Source: WLND01 sp040398845 (lineage in GTDB: Bacteria > Actinomycetota > Actinomycetes > S36-B12). Taken from it: a stretch of 64,000 nt of DNA. The notes under the pieces are model-generated. The model was given only the letters and a program-made list of their open reading frames with translations, searched no databases and was not told where the DNA came from. The DNA lies in assembly GCA_040398845.1 (NCBI GenBank), contig JBBATH010000019.1:13813-77812 (forward strand), given 5' to 3'. A program made the position numbers and the translations under genes. Positions 1 to 7,787 of this stretch are shown one piece after another (the first letter of the stretch is position 1; the number at the start of each line of letters is the position of its first letter).

Positions 1-1250
1 TCAGGGCGCTCGTACTTCACGAACTGCGCAGCCCACATCTGGTGCTGGCCCACGCCCGCGGCGTAGATGGACTCAGGTCCGGAGATCAAGCCAAGACGCT
101 CGATGACGTACTGCGGGGAGAGCGATCCGTCGTCCGGCAGGTCGTAGCCGAGTGGGTAGGTCTCACGCCACCCGCCCACAACTGACCACCAGGCCTCGTA
201 GTCGCCGCGGCGACCAGCGGCATATTCGGCCTCGATGGCCGTGACGAGATCGGGGATGATCTCCGCAAGGTCCCCGACGATCGGAACGTCGGCGTCGCGG
301 TTCTTCCCGATCTCAGCCGGGTCGATATCAGCGTGGATGATCGCGGCGTCGGGGGCAAAGGTCGAGAGCCTGCCCGTGACGCGGTCATCAAAACGCGCAC
401 CGAGGGTGATAAGGAGATCGGACTTCTGAAGCGCCCCGACCGCCGCCACCGTGCCGTGCATGCCGGGCATGCCGAGGTGCAGCGGGTGCGAGTCGGGGAA
501 GGCACCTCGCGCCATCAGGGTCGTGACGACCGGTATTCCGGTGAGCTCTGCAAGGCGCATTAGCGCCTGCGATGCCCGGGCGCGCATGACGCCACCTCCG
601 ACATACAGCACAGGCGCCTTGGCATCGATGATCATCCGGGCCGCCTCGCGAATCTGCTTCGCGTGCGGCCTGGTGACGGGGTGGTACCCGGGCAAGTCCA
701 GACTCGACGGCCATTCGAAGGTCGTGTTCCCCTGAAGGGCGTCCTTCGAGACATCGACGAGTACGGGGCCCGGGCGACCGGTCGAGGCTAGGTGGAAGGC
801 TTCAGCGATTGCGCGGGGGATGTCGTCCGGGTTCGTCACGAGGAAACTGTGCTTCGTGATCGGCATCGTGATGCCGCGGATATCGGCCTCCTGGAAGGCA
901 TCAGTCCCGATGGATTGGCTTGGCACCTGCCCGGTGATCGCAACCATCGGGACCGAATCCATGTTCGCATCGGCAAGCGGCGTGACGAGGTTGGTGGCCC
1001 CTGGCCCACTCGTCGCCATGCATACGCCGACCTTGCCGCTCACATAGGCGTAGCCCTCGGCCGCGTGGCCCGCGCCCTGCTCGTGACGAACGAGAATGTG
1101 GCGAATCGATGACGAATCCATCAGCGGGTCATAGAGGGGCAGGATTGCCCCTCCCGGGATACCGAACACGTCGGTGACCCCTGCCGTCTCCAGCGCATAG
1201 ACCAGGCTCTGCGCCCCGGTTATCTGCTCGCCCATCCTGTTGTCGCCCAT
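1..1250 (-). CDS. ilvB: acetolactate synthase large subunit, 3' end beyond window
   Basis: Thiamine-diphosphate enzyme that condenses two pyruvates (or pyruvate and 2-oxobutyrate) in the first common step of valine, leucine and isoleucine synthesis. Translating the minus strand from the ATG at 1250 gives about 416 residues with no stop before the window edge. GIPGGAILPLYDPL lies at residues 30-43 and HEQGAGHAAEGYA at 56-68, with the ThDP-activating Glu at 57. The central FAD/regulatory domain is also visible, while the C-terminal ThDP-pyrophosphate domain is off the window. A second in-frame ATG lies at 1235. The small subunit gene ilvN would be expected to follow to the left. Expression is probably controlled by the attenuator at 1301-1429. 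Identity is certain. The choice between the two starts is not. Confidence 0.95.
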   Translation of the reverse strand, partial: MGDNRMGEQITGAQSLVYALETAGVTDVFGIPGGAILPLYDPLMDSSSIRHILVRHEQGAGHAAEGYAYVSGKVGVCMATSGPGATNLVTPLADANMDSVPMVAITGQVPSQSIGTDAFQEADIRGITMPITKHSFLVTNPDDIPRAIAEAFHLASTGRPGPVLVDVSKDALQGNTTFEWPSSLDLPGYHPVTRPHAKQIREAARMIIDAKAPVLYVGGGVMRARASQALMRLAELTGIPVVTTLMARGAFPDSHPLHLGMPGMHGTVAAVGALQKSDLLITLGARFDDRVTGRLSTFAPDAAIIHADIDPAEIGKNRDADVPIVGDLAEIIPDLVTAIEAEYAAGRRGDYEAWWSVVGGWRETYPLGYDLPDDGSLSPQYVIERLGLISGPESIYAAGVGQHQMWAAQFVKYERP

Positions 1251-1300
1251 CTCTCGTGTAGGATAAATATTCCAGCCGCCGCCAGATGACGTCGGCAATG

Positions 1301-1333
1301 AAAAACCCTCCGACCCGACTGGGTAACGGAGGG
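1301..1333 (-). terminator. ilvB attenuator terminator hairpin
   Basis: On the minus strand CCCTCCG (1333-1327) pairs with CGGAGGG (1312-1306). An inner ACCC/GGGT stem continues it to 11 base pairs with a two-base bulge, and TTTTT follows at 1305-1301. It lies between the Leu/Val/Ile-rich leader peptide and ilvB. That is the layout of a transcription attenuator which ends the transcript when branched-chain aminoacyl-tRNAs are plentiful. The competing antiterminator was not worked out. Confidence 0.85.
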
Positions 1334-1354
1334 CGGCGCGCCGGTCGACGTTTG

Positions 1355-1393
1355 TCAGCCCGCGCGCAAAATTACTACAAGGTTCTTTGCCAT
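1355..1393 (-). CDS. ilv operon leader peptide (MAKNLVVILRAG)
   Basis: A 12-codon ORF with the product MAKNLVVILRAG. Five consecutive codons specify Leu, Val, Val, Ile and Leu, exactly the three amino acids made by the ilvB pathway. This is the hallmark of a leader peptide whose ribosome stalls when charged branched-chain tRNAs run short. It ends 21 bases before the terminator hairpin. No Shine-Dalgarno sequence precedes the ATG. The -10 box ends seven bases upstream, so the transcript probably begins at the ATG itself (leaderless). Confidence 0.8.
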   Translation of the reverse strand: MAKNLVVILRAG

Positions 1394-1400
1394 ACAGCAC

Positions 1401-1429
1401 ACAATAGCCGCACTGCAGCCGCGTGTCAT
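1401..1429 (-). promoter_or_regulatory. ilv operon promoter
   Basis: On the minus strand ATGACA (1429-1424) is followed by a 17-base spacer and TATTGT (1406-1401). These match the -35 consensus at 5/6 and the -10 consensus at 4/6. The spacing puts the start site at or within a base of the leader-peptide ATG at 1393. Confidence 0.65.
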
Positions 1430-1467
1430 CCGAACGTGACTGACACCACAGGCGCGAGGCTCAAACC

Positions 1468-3153
1468 TCAGTCGCAGACGGCTCCTCGCGACGCCGATCC
1501 GACGAGCTTCGCGTACTTCGCGAGAACTCCGCGCGTGTATCGCGGTGGCAGCGGCTCGAATGCCGCCCGGCGCAGGGCCATCTCATCTTCGTCGACGAGG
1601 AGGTCGAGCGTCCGATTGGGGATGTCGATCCGGATCCGGTCACCGTCACGAACGAGGCCGATCGGTCCGCCATCGACCGCCTCGGGGGCCACATGACCGA
1701 TGCACAGGCCCGTCGTGCCCCCTGAGAAGCGTCCATCGGTGATGAGCATGACCTCCTTGCCCAGCCCCGCACCCTTGATCGCCCCGGTGATCATGAGCAT
1801 CTCTCGCATCCCCGGGCCACCCTTGGGACCCTCGTACCTGATGACGATGACATCGCCCGCCTGAATGGTGTTGTCCTCGAGGGCCGCCATGGCAGATTCC
1901 TCCCGCTCAAACAGGCGGGTGACGCCCTCGAACACCTCGACCGGCACACCGGCGTTCTTCACGACCGCCCCTTCTGGAGCCAGCGAGCCGGAGAGGATCG
2001 TGATACCGCCGTTCGCGGCCAGCGGAGTGCGCGCGGAGCGCAGGACCTTGCCATCAGGTTCCGGGGGATCGATGCTCGCGAGGTTCTCTGCGACGGTTCG
2101 GCCGGTGACCGTTAGGCAGTCCCCGTGAAGGAGACCCTCGTCGAGGAGCACCTTCATGACGACGGGGATACCCCCGACCCGATCCACATCGAACATCACG
2201 TACTCACCGAACGGCTTGAGGTCGGCGAGGAGCGGCACCTTGGAGCCGATGCGATGAAAATCGTCGAGCTCGAGTTCGAAGCCGCATTCATGGGCGATCG
2301 CCGGGAGATGGAGAACGGCGTTTGTCGACCCGCCGAGGGCCATGACAACAGCGATCGCGTTCTCTAGGGACTGCATCGTGATGATGTCCCGTGTTGTCGT
2401 GCCCTGACGCAGCAACTCCACGACCGCCTCCCCCGCCTGGCGACCGAGGAGCTCGCGACGGCTGTCGACGGCCGGCGGCGCAGACGAACCGGGGAGCGCA
2501 ATCCCCATTGCCTCGGCCGCACTCGCCATCGTGTTCGCGGTGTACATGCCGCCGCACGTTCCGGCACTCGGGCAGACCGCTCGCTCGATGATGTCGAGGT
2601 CGGCGTCGCTCATGAGCCCGCGGGCGCAGGCCCCGACCGCTTCAAAGGCGGTCACGATGTTCACGTTCATCTCGGTGCCATCGGTGAGACGCACGTGCCC
2701 GGGCAAGAGAGACCCCGCGTACATGAGCACGCTCGCAACGTCGATGCGGGCGGCCGCCATGATCATCGCGGGGATGCTCTTGTCACATCCTGCGAGGGTG
2801 ACCATGCCATCAAGGCGCTCCGCCTGCATGACCGTCTCAACCGAGTCGGCAATGACCTCGCGGCTCACGAGGGAGAAGTGCATCCCCTCATGACCCATCG
2901 AGATGACGTCAGACACCGTGATGGTCCCGAATTCCATCGGAAACCCGCCAGCAGCGTGCACGCCTTGGCCCACGGCGGTCGCAACATCTCTGAGCGACAT
3001 GTTGCAGGGCGTGATGGTGTTGTAGGACGAGGCGATTCCGATTTGAGGCTTTCTGAAGTCGGCATCGGTCATCCCAAGCGCCCTCAGCATCCCCCGTGCC
3101 GGCGCCCGGTCGCGTCCGTCGGTGACTTCATAACTCCTCGGCTTCATGGTCAT
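1468..3153 (-). CDS. ilvD: dihydroxy-acid dehydratase, copy 1
   Basis: Fe-S dehydratase converting 2,3-dihydroxy-isovalerate or -methylvalerate to the 2-oxo acid, the third step of valine/isoleucine synthesis. The 561-residue product has family-typical length. Cluster-ligand motifs are TPCN (Cys50), GCDKS (Cys123) and CPSAGTCGGMYTANTM (Cys194/Cys200). The C-terminal half carries GGPGMREM and TDGRFSGG. It lies just upstream of the ilvB attenuator in the same direction, which fits the biosynthetic copy. The start at 3153 has a -10-like TACGCT six bases upstream and no clear ribosome site. A close paralog lies at 7783-9471. Their last 150 or so residues differ at about two positions, yet the DNA carries many synonymous differences. 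Confidence 0.93.
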   Translation of the reverse strand: MTMKPRSYEVTDGRDRAPARGMLRALGMTDADFRKPQIGIASSYNTITPCNMSLRDVATAVGQGVHAAGGFPMEFGTITVSDVISMGHEGMHFSLVSREVIADSVETVMQAERLDGMVTLAGCDKSIPAMIMAAARIDVASVLMYAGSLLPGHVRLTDGTEMNVNIVTAFEAVGACARGLMSDADLDIIERAVCPSAGTCGGMYTANTMASAAEAMGIALPGSSAPPAVDSRRELLGRQAGEAVVELLRQGTTTRDIITMQSLENAIAVVMALGGSTNAVLHLPAIAHECGFELELDDFHRIGSKVPLLADLKPFGEYVMFDVDRVGGIPVVMKVLLDEGLLHGDCLTVTGRTVAENLASIDPPEPDGKVLRSARTPLAANGGITILSGSLAPEGAVVKNAGVPVEVFEGVTRLFEREESAMAALEDNTIQAGDVIVIRYEGPKGGPGMREMLMITGAIKGAGLGKEVMLITDGRFSGGTTGLCIGHVAPEAVDGGPIGLVRDGDRIRIDIPNRTLDLLVDEDEMALRRAAFEPLPPRYTRGVLAKYAKLVGSASRGAVCD

Positions 3154-3159
3154 AGGGCG

Positions 3160-3165
3160 AGCGTA
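3160..3165 (-). promoter_or_regulatory. -10 box of ilvD copy 1 (leaderless start)
   Basis: TACGCT on the minus strand ends six bases before the ATG at 3153, which puts transcription initiation at the start codon. The whole divergent gap to the rhodanese gene is only 48 bases, so both promoters must overlap here. No strong -35 is visible. Confidence 0.4.
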
Positions 3166-3201
3166 GGATCAACGTTTAGGTTCAGCATCGGAAGGCTCCC
3201 C

Positions 3202-4050
3202 ATGACGTTCACGACCCTCATTTCTACCGACGAACTCGAGCAGCGCCTGCGCGACCCGTTCATCGTCGTGCTCGACGCTCGATTCTCACTCGACGACGAG
3301 GACTGGGGCACGATCGCCTACGACGAATCGCATATCCCCGGCGCACTTCGCGCCGATCTCAGTGAGCACCTGTCCGGCCCGATCATCGATGGAGTGACCG
3401 GCCGTCGCCCTTTCCCGGCCCCGGATGTGTTCGCTGGCCAACTCTCCGCCTGGGGCATCGACTCCACGACGCAGGTCGTTGTCTACGACGCCGATCGTGG
3501 GCTTATGGCAGCGGCTCGGGTCTGGGTCATGTTGCGTTGGCTGGGTCATGAGGCTGTCGCGGTGCTCGACGGCGGGCTGACCGCATGGCTGGCCGAGGGC
3601 CGCCCGATGACGGCCGATACCGAGCACGCAACTCCACGCACCTTCGTCCCACAGGTTCGCGAGGGGATGCTCGCTTCGATCGAAGAGGTCGACGTCGCAC
3701 GCGTCGATCCCGCCTGCCGGGTGTTCGACTCCCGGTCAGCCGACGGCTACCACGGGCTCGGCAAGTACTACGACCCGGTGAAGGGTCACATCGCCGGCGC
3801 CGGGCTCGCTGAGCGAACCATGGTTCTCTCTGACGACGGACGATTCCTCCCACCCGCAGAGCTGAAGGCGCACTTCGAGGGCCTCATCAGCCAAACACCC
3901 CCGGAGCAGGTGATTTTCTACTGTGGTTCGGGCGTCACCGCCGCCGAGAACCTGCTCGCTATGGCCCACGCCGGGCTCGGTGATGCGCGCATGTACGTCG
4001 GATCCTGGAGCGAATGGATCCTTGACCCGGAAAGGCCAATCGAACTGTGA
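3202..4050 (+). CDS. thiosulfate/3-mercaptopyruvate sulfurtransferase (tandem rhodanese)
   Basis: A 282-residue two-domain rhodanese that transfers sulfane sulfur from thiosulfate or 3-mercaptopyruvate to an acceptor. The N-terminal, non-catalytic domain (about 1-125) has YDADRG at the loop position. The C-terminal domain carries the active loop CGSGVTA with Cys241. The start ATG at 3202 has GGAAGG about six bases upstream. An upstream in-frame extension to 2695 is an artefact of overlap with ilvD and was discarded. The stop overlaps the next gene's GTG by four bases, so it is the first gene of a coupled operon, though its chemistry has no obvious link to the sugar genes that follow. Confidence 0.88.
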   Translation: MTFTTLISTDELEQRLRDPFIVVLDARFSLDDEDWGTIAYDESHIPGALRADLSEHLSGPIIDGVTGRRPFPAPDVFAGQLSAWGIDSTTQVVVYDADRGLMAAARVWVMLRWLGHEAVAVLDGGLTAWLAEGRPMTADTEHATPRTFVPQVREGMLASIEEVDVARVDPACRVFDSRSADGYHGLGKYYDPVKGHIAGAGLAERTMVLSDDGRFLPPAELKAHFEGLISQTPPEQVIFYCGSGVTAAENLLAMAHAGLGDARMYVGSWSEWILDPERPIEL

Positions 4051-5075
4051 CCCGTCCGTATCGCTTCGCCCTCATCGGCTGCGGCTTCTTCGCGCAGAAC
4101 CACCTTCATGCCTGGTCTGAAATCCCCGAGGTCGAACTCGTCGCCGTATGCGACATCGATCCGCAGCGGGCCACGGCAGCGTCCGCGAACTTCGGGGGTC
4201 GGGTCTACACCGACGCAGCCGAGCTCTTCCGAAACGAGAGCCTCGACTTCGTCGACATCGCAACGACCGCGCCCACCCACCGAATGATGGTCGAGCTCGC
4301 TGCGACGCACGGAGTAGCCGCCATCTGCCAAAAGCCCCTTGCCTGGGAGATGGACGACGCGAAGGCCATGGTGTCGGCGTGCGCCGCAAAGGGCCTGCCC
4401 TTCATGGTCCATGAGAACTTTCGATTCCAATATCCGATGCGCCGGATCAAGGAACTCCTCGACTCCGGTGCGATCGGCCGGCCCTTCTTCGGCCGGGTGT
4501 CCTTCCGCACAGCGCACGATGTCTACTCAGCTCAGCCCTGGCTCGTCGACAACGAGCGGATGATCATCATCGACGTCGCGGTGCACCTGTTCGACCTTGC
4601 ACGGTGCTTCTTCGGTGAGCCGCAGACCCTCTTTACCGACGCACTTCGCGTGAACCCGATCATCGCGGGAGAGGACGTCGCGACCGTTCTCATGCACATG
4701 GACAACGCGACGTGCATCGTCGATGCGAGCTATGAAACCCGATCGGATCACAACACTTACCCCCAGACCTTCGTGACCCTCGAGGGCACAGAGGGAACGA
4801 TTACCCTCGGACCCGATTACCATCTCCAGGTCGTGAGCCGCGGAATCGTCACCGACGAAGACCTCATCATTCCCGAGCACCCATGGGCATCCCTTCCCTG
4901 GAACGGCATTCAAGACTCCGTGTACAACATCCAGCGGCACTGGGTCGATTGCCTCGCTTCGGGTGCAGCCCCGGAGACCTCCGGCCTCGACACCCTCACC
5001 CTCCTCGACATCACCCTCGGCGCGTATGAGTCCCTCGAGACAGGTGCGCGCTACACCGTCGGGAGCCTGTCCTGA
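4047..5075 (+). CDS. Gfo/Idh/MocA oxidoreductase, probable D-apiose dehydrogenase
   Basis: A 342-residue NAD(P)-dependent sugar dehydrogenase. The N-terminal Rossmann fold opens with GCGFFA at residues 11-16. The family's QKP motif is at 95-97 (Lys96), and the catalytic Asp176/His180/Asp183 signature lies in IIIDVAVHLFDLA. The C-terminal alpha/beta domain has GEDVATVLMHM and FVTLEGTEGTITLGPDY. These and the neighbouring lactonase resemble ApsD, which oxidises D-apiose to D-apionolactone. That assignment is inference from remembered family features. A different aldose is possible. GTG start overlapping the previous stop (GTGA), and its own stop (CTGA) overlaps the next coding frame. Confidence 0.75.
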   Translation: MTRPYRFALIGCGFFAQNHLHAWSEIPEVELVAVCDIDPQRATAASANFGGRVYTDAAELFRNESLDFVDIATTAPTHRMMVELAATHGVAAICQKPLAWEMDDAKAMVSACAAKGLPFMVHENFRFQYPMRRIKELLDSGAIGRPFFGRVSFRTAHDVYSAQPWLVDNERMIIIDVAVHLFDLARCFFGEPQTLFTDALRVNPIIAGEDVATVLMHMDNATCIVDASYETRSDHNTYPQTFVTLEGTEGTITLGPDYHLQVVSRGIVTDEDLIIPEHPWASLPWNGIQDSVYNIQRHWVDCLASGAAPETSGLDTLTLLDITLGAYESLETGARYTVGSLS

Positions 5076-6895
5076 ACTGGGTCGAGTGGCACGGCACGCC
5101 TGCTCCCCCACCCCCGCGAACCCTGCTCCGAGCCGGCCCGATCTCAGTCGACTACACCAACGGCGACCTGCGCGGCATCCGACTCGGTGGTGTTGAGATC
5201 CTGCGGCGTGTCTACGTCGTGTTTCAGGATCGAAACTGGACCGCACGGCCGTGGAACATTACCGGGGAGGAGATCACCGACACCGGCGACTCCTTCACGA
5301 TCACCTACACCTGCCGCGGCACCTTCGATGCTGCACCATTTTCCATGAGCGTCATCATGAACGGTCAGGCCGACGGGACCATCGTTTACTCGATGTCCGG
5401 TGAGTCCAGTGCGCCCTTCATTCGCAACCGGCTTGGACTGTGCGTCCTCCATCCGATCAAAGGGATCGCCGGCCAACCATGTACGGTCGAAGACGTCTCA
5501 GGCGCGATAGAGGAATGCCGCTTCCCGCTCGCGATCACGCCCCAACAGCCCTTCTTGAACCTGCGCGCGATCTCGCATGAGGTCGTGCCTGGAGTGACCG
5601 CCACCGTGCGGCTCACCGGCGAGATCTTCGAATCGGAGGATCACCGGAATTGGAGCGACGCCTCTTTCAAGACCTACTGCACGCCCATCAGTCTTCCGTT
5701 CCCGGTCACCGTTCAGCCGGGCGAAGTCATCGAGCAGTCACTGACCCTTCACCTGTCCGGCTTGGAAATCTCCCCGATGGAAGATGCGCCGAGCCCCGAA
5801 TCGATCACCCTTGGTTTACCGTCGTCACGTCAGCCGCTTCCGCGAATCGGTTTCCAAATCGACACCGACGGTCATGCCCTCACTCACGCTGAGGTCGAAC
5901 AATTGCGCGCGCTCAATCCCGCCCATCTACGGATCGATATCGACGCAGCAAGCCCGGGCGCCCTCGACCGACTCGAGGAGGGCCTGCGGCAGTCCCGGGC
6001 ACTCGGTACACGTCTGGTGCCCGCACTTTTCGTCACCGACCCCACTGAGTTCGATCGCTTCCGCGAACATGCCGGTGATCACGCTGCCGATATCGATCAT
6101 TGGCTCATCTTCGATCCAACAACGAAGGTCACCACCGCGGAGCTCATCGCTGCAGCCCGGTCCCACCTCGGACCACACGTGCTCATTGGTGCAGGCACGA
6201 ACCTGTACTTCACCGAACTCAATCGCGACCGACCAGCTCCCGATGCCGCCGACATCCTCACATTCTCGATCAACCCCCAGGTGCATGCATCTGACGATGA
6301 GACCATCGTGCAAAACCTTCAGACGCTTCAATTCATCGCGACGAATGCCCGCGCCATCTGCGGGTCCGCACGCATTTGTGTTGGACCGGTCACCCTTCGC
6401 CCTCGATTCAATCCGAATGCAACCGCCCCCGATCTTGACTTCAGCAATACCCCGCTACCGAACTCAGTCGATGCCCGCCAATCCAGCGGTCTCGGTGCCG
6501 CATGGACCGCGATCTCCTTCAAGTACCTTGCTGAGCCAGGCACAATCGACTCCATCACCTACTACGAGCTCACCGGGTGGCGCGGCCTGCTCGAACGCGA
6601 GAAGCCCCTGCAAACAGAGGATTTCCGATCCGTCGCCGGAGAACCATTTCCGCTCATGTCAGTGTTTGCCGGGCTGGTGGGCTTCACGCACGTGCGACCT
6701 TGCATATCGAGCGACCCGGCACGATTCGACGCCCTCCTCCTCGACACCGATGGGGCGCTTCGACTGATGGTCGCCAACTTCACCGCCGATACGATCACGG
6801 TCGATGTACCGGGGGTGGTCGAGAATTTGGCGCGGTTCACCATCGAAGCGGCTCCCTACTGCGTCACCATCCACGACTACACCCGCCCCGACTGA
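5072..6895 (+). CDS. probable D-apionate lactonase (TIM-barrel)
   Basis: A 607-residue protein resembling ApnL, which hydrolyses D-apionolactone to D-apionate. An N-terminal beta domain carries RNRLGLCVLHP (about 118-129) and RNWSDASFKTYCTP. A TIM-barrel-like middle follows (HLRID, VPALFV, FSINPQVHA), then a small C-terminal beta domain. Coding similarity clearly begins before the first usual start (GTG at 5219). The frame is open back to a CTG at 5072 that overlaps the upstream stop as CTGA, and residues encoded there (RAGPISVDYTNGDLRGIRLGG) look genuine. I therefore place the start at this unusual CTG, translationally coupled. The only alternative in frame is the GTG at 5219, which would remove 49 residues. 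Function is inferred from family resemblance and from the adjacent dehydrogenase. Confidence 0.65.
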   Translation: MNWVEWHGTPAPPPPRTLLRAGPISVDYTNGDLRGIRLGGVEILRRVYVVFQDRNWTARPWNITGEEITDTGDSFTITYTCRGTFDAAPFSMSVIMNGQADGTIVYSMSGESSAPFIRNRLGLCVLHPIKGIAGQPCTVEDVSGAIEECRFPLAITPQQPFLNLRAISHEVVPGVTATVRLTGEIFESEDHRNWSDASFKTYCTPISLPFPVTVQPGEVIEQSLTLHLSGLEISPMEDAPSPESITLGLPSSRQPLPRIGFQIDTDGHALTHAEVEQLRALNPAHLRIDIDAASPGALDRLEEGLRQSRALGTRLVPALFVTDPTEFDRFREHAGDHAADIDHWLIFDPTTKVTTAELIAAARSHLGPHVLIGAGTNLYFTELNRDRPAPDAADILTFSINPQVHASDDETIVQNLQTLQFIATNARAICGSARICVGPVTLRPRFNPNATAPDLDFSNTPLPNSVDARQSSGLGAAWTAISFKYLAEPGTIDSITYYELTGWRGLLEREKPLQTEDFRSVAGEPFPLMSVFAGLVGFTHVRPCISSDPARFDALLLDTDGALRLMVANFTADTITVDVPGVVENLARFTIEAAPYCVTIHDYTRPD

Positions 6896-6934
6896 ATCCC
6901 CGATGCCGCACTCAACACCGAATTCGGACAACCA

Positions 6935-7759
6935 ATGAAGGGCACCCGCATGACCACTCCAAATCCGCAGGGCACCGAAATGTTCTCGCTCGCCGGCAAG
7001 TCCGTGCTCCTCACGGGCGCAGGTGGCGCGATCGGCGGCGTTCTGGCCCGCTCCCTCTCCGCCTGCGGCGCCACCCTCGGCCTCCAGGATCTTGAGGAGT
7101 CGAAGGTCACCGGACTCGCCGCCGAGATCACAGCGAACGGTGGCAGCGCGTCAACCTTCGGGGCCGATCTTTCTGGCACTGACGCATGCGCGACCCTCGT
7201 CGCCGAGGCCCACGCCGCCATGGGAAGAATCAACGTGCTCATCAACTGCGCCGGCATCAATCGGCGCAAGCCAATCGACGACGTCACCCCCGATGACTTC
7301 GACGCCATCGTCGCCGTGAACATGCGGGCAGTCTTCTTTCTGAGCCAGGCCGTGCACCCGATCATGAAGGCGCAGGGAGGCGGCACGATCGTGAACATTA
7401 GCTCGCTCAGCGCGCGCTACAGCTTCAACACCATTTCCGTATACGCCGCAAGTAAGGCTGCCGTCACGTCGATGACACGATCGTTCGCACGGGAGTGGGC
7501 TGCCGATGGCATTCGGGTGAACTGCATCGAGCCAGCGGTCGTGCAGACCGAGTTCACCGCCCCCCTGTGGGACGATCCCAAGCGGAGCGTCTGGTTCAAG
7601 GAGTTCACGCCGATCGGCCGGCTCGCCCAGCCCCACGAACTCATCGGCGCGGTCATCTACCTCGCGAGCGAGGCGTCAAGCTACGTCACCGGGCAGTCAA
7701 TCACCATCGACGGTGGCATCCTTGCCGGTGCCGACTGGGATTCGAATCAAGGCGATTGA
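6935..7759 (+). CDS. short-chain dehydrogenase/reductase (gluconate 5-dehydrogenase-like)
   Basis: A 274-residue classical SDR. The cofactor motif TGAGGAIGG begins at residue 27 and NCAG is at about 104-107. The catalytic Ser lies in NISS (about 156-157) with YAASK at 170-174. The C-terminal IDGG motif is typical of oxidoreductases acting on sugar acids and polyols. A second ATG at 6950 is equally possible. It is the fourth gene of the rhodanese/dehydrogenase/lactonase operon, 39 bases after the lactonase, so it probably oxidises or reduces a downstream intermediate. The substrate cannot be read from sequence. It converges on ilvD copy 2. Confidence 0.82.
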   Translation: MKGTRMTTPNPQGTEMFSLAGKSVLLTGAGGAIGGVLARSLSACGATLGLQDLEESKVTGLAAEITANGGSASTFGADLSGTDACATLVAEAHAAMGRINVLINCAGINRRKPIDDVTPDDFDAIVAVNMRAVFFLSQAVHPIMKAQGGGTIVNISSLSARYSFNTISVYAASKAAVTSMTRSFAREWAADGIRVNCIEPAVVQTEFTAPLWDDPKRSVWFKEFTPIGRLAQPHELIGAVIYLASEASSYVTGQSITIDGGILAGADWDSNQGD

Positions 7760-7773
7760 CACTCGCCCACGCC

Positions 7774-7787
7774 ACTGACGCGTCAGT
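7774..7787. repeat. 14-bp perfect palindrome between convergent genes
   Basis: ACTGACGCGTCAGT lies in the 23-base gap between the SDR and ilvD copy 2 and overlaps the ilvD stop region. It could form a short hairpin in either transcript. It lacks a T-run, so calling it a terminator would be a guess. Confidence 0.35.

Noticed and set aside
2695..3201. In-frame upstream extension of the rhodanese gene (451 residues)
   Set aside because: It lies antisense inside ilvD, and similarity and a good ribosome site both begin at 3202.
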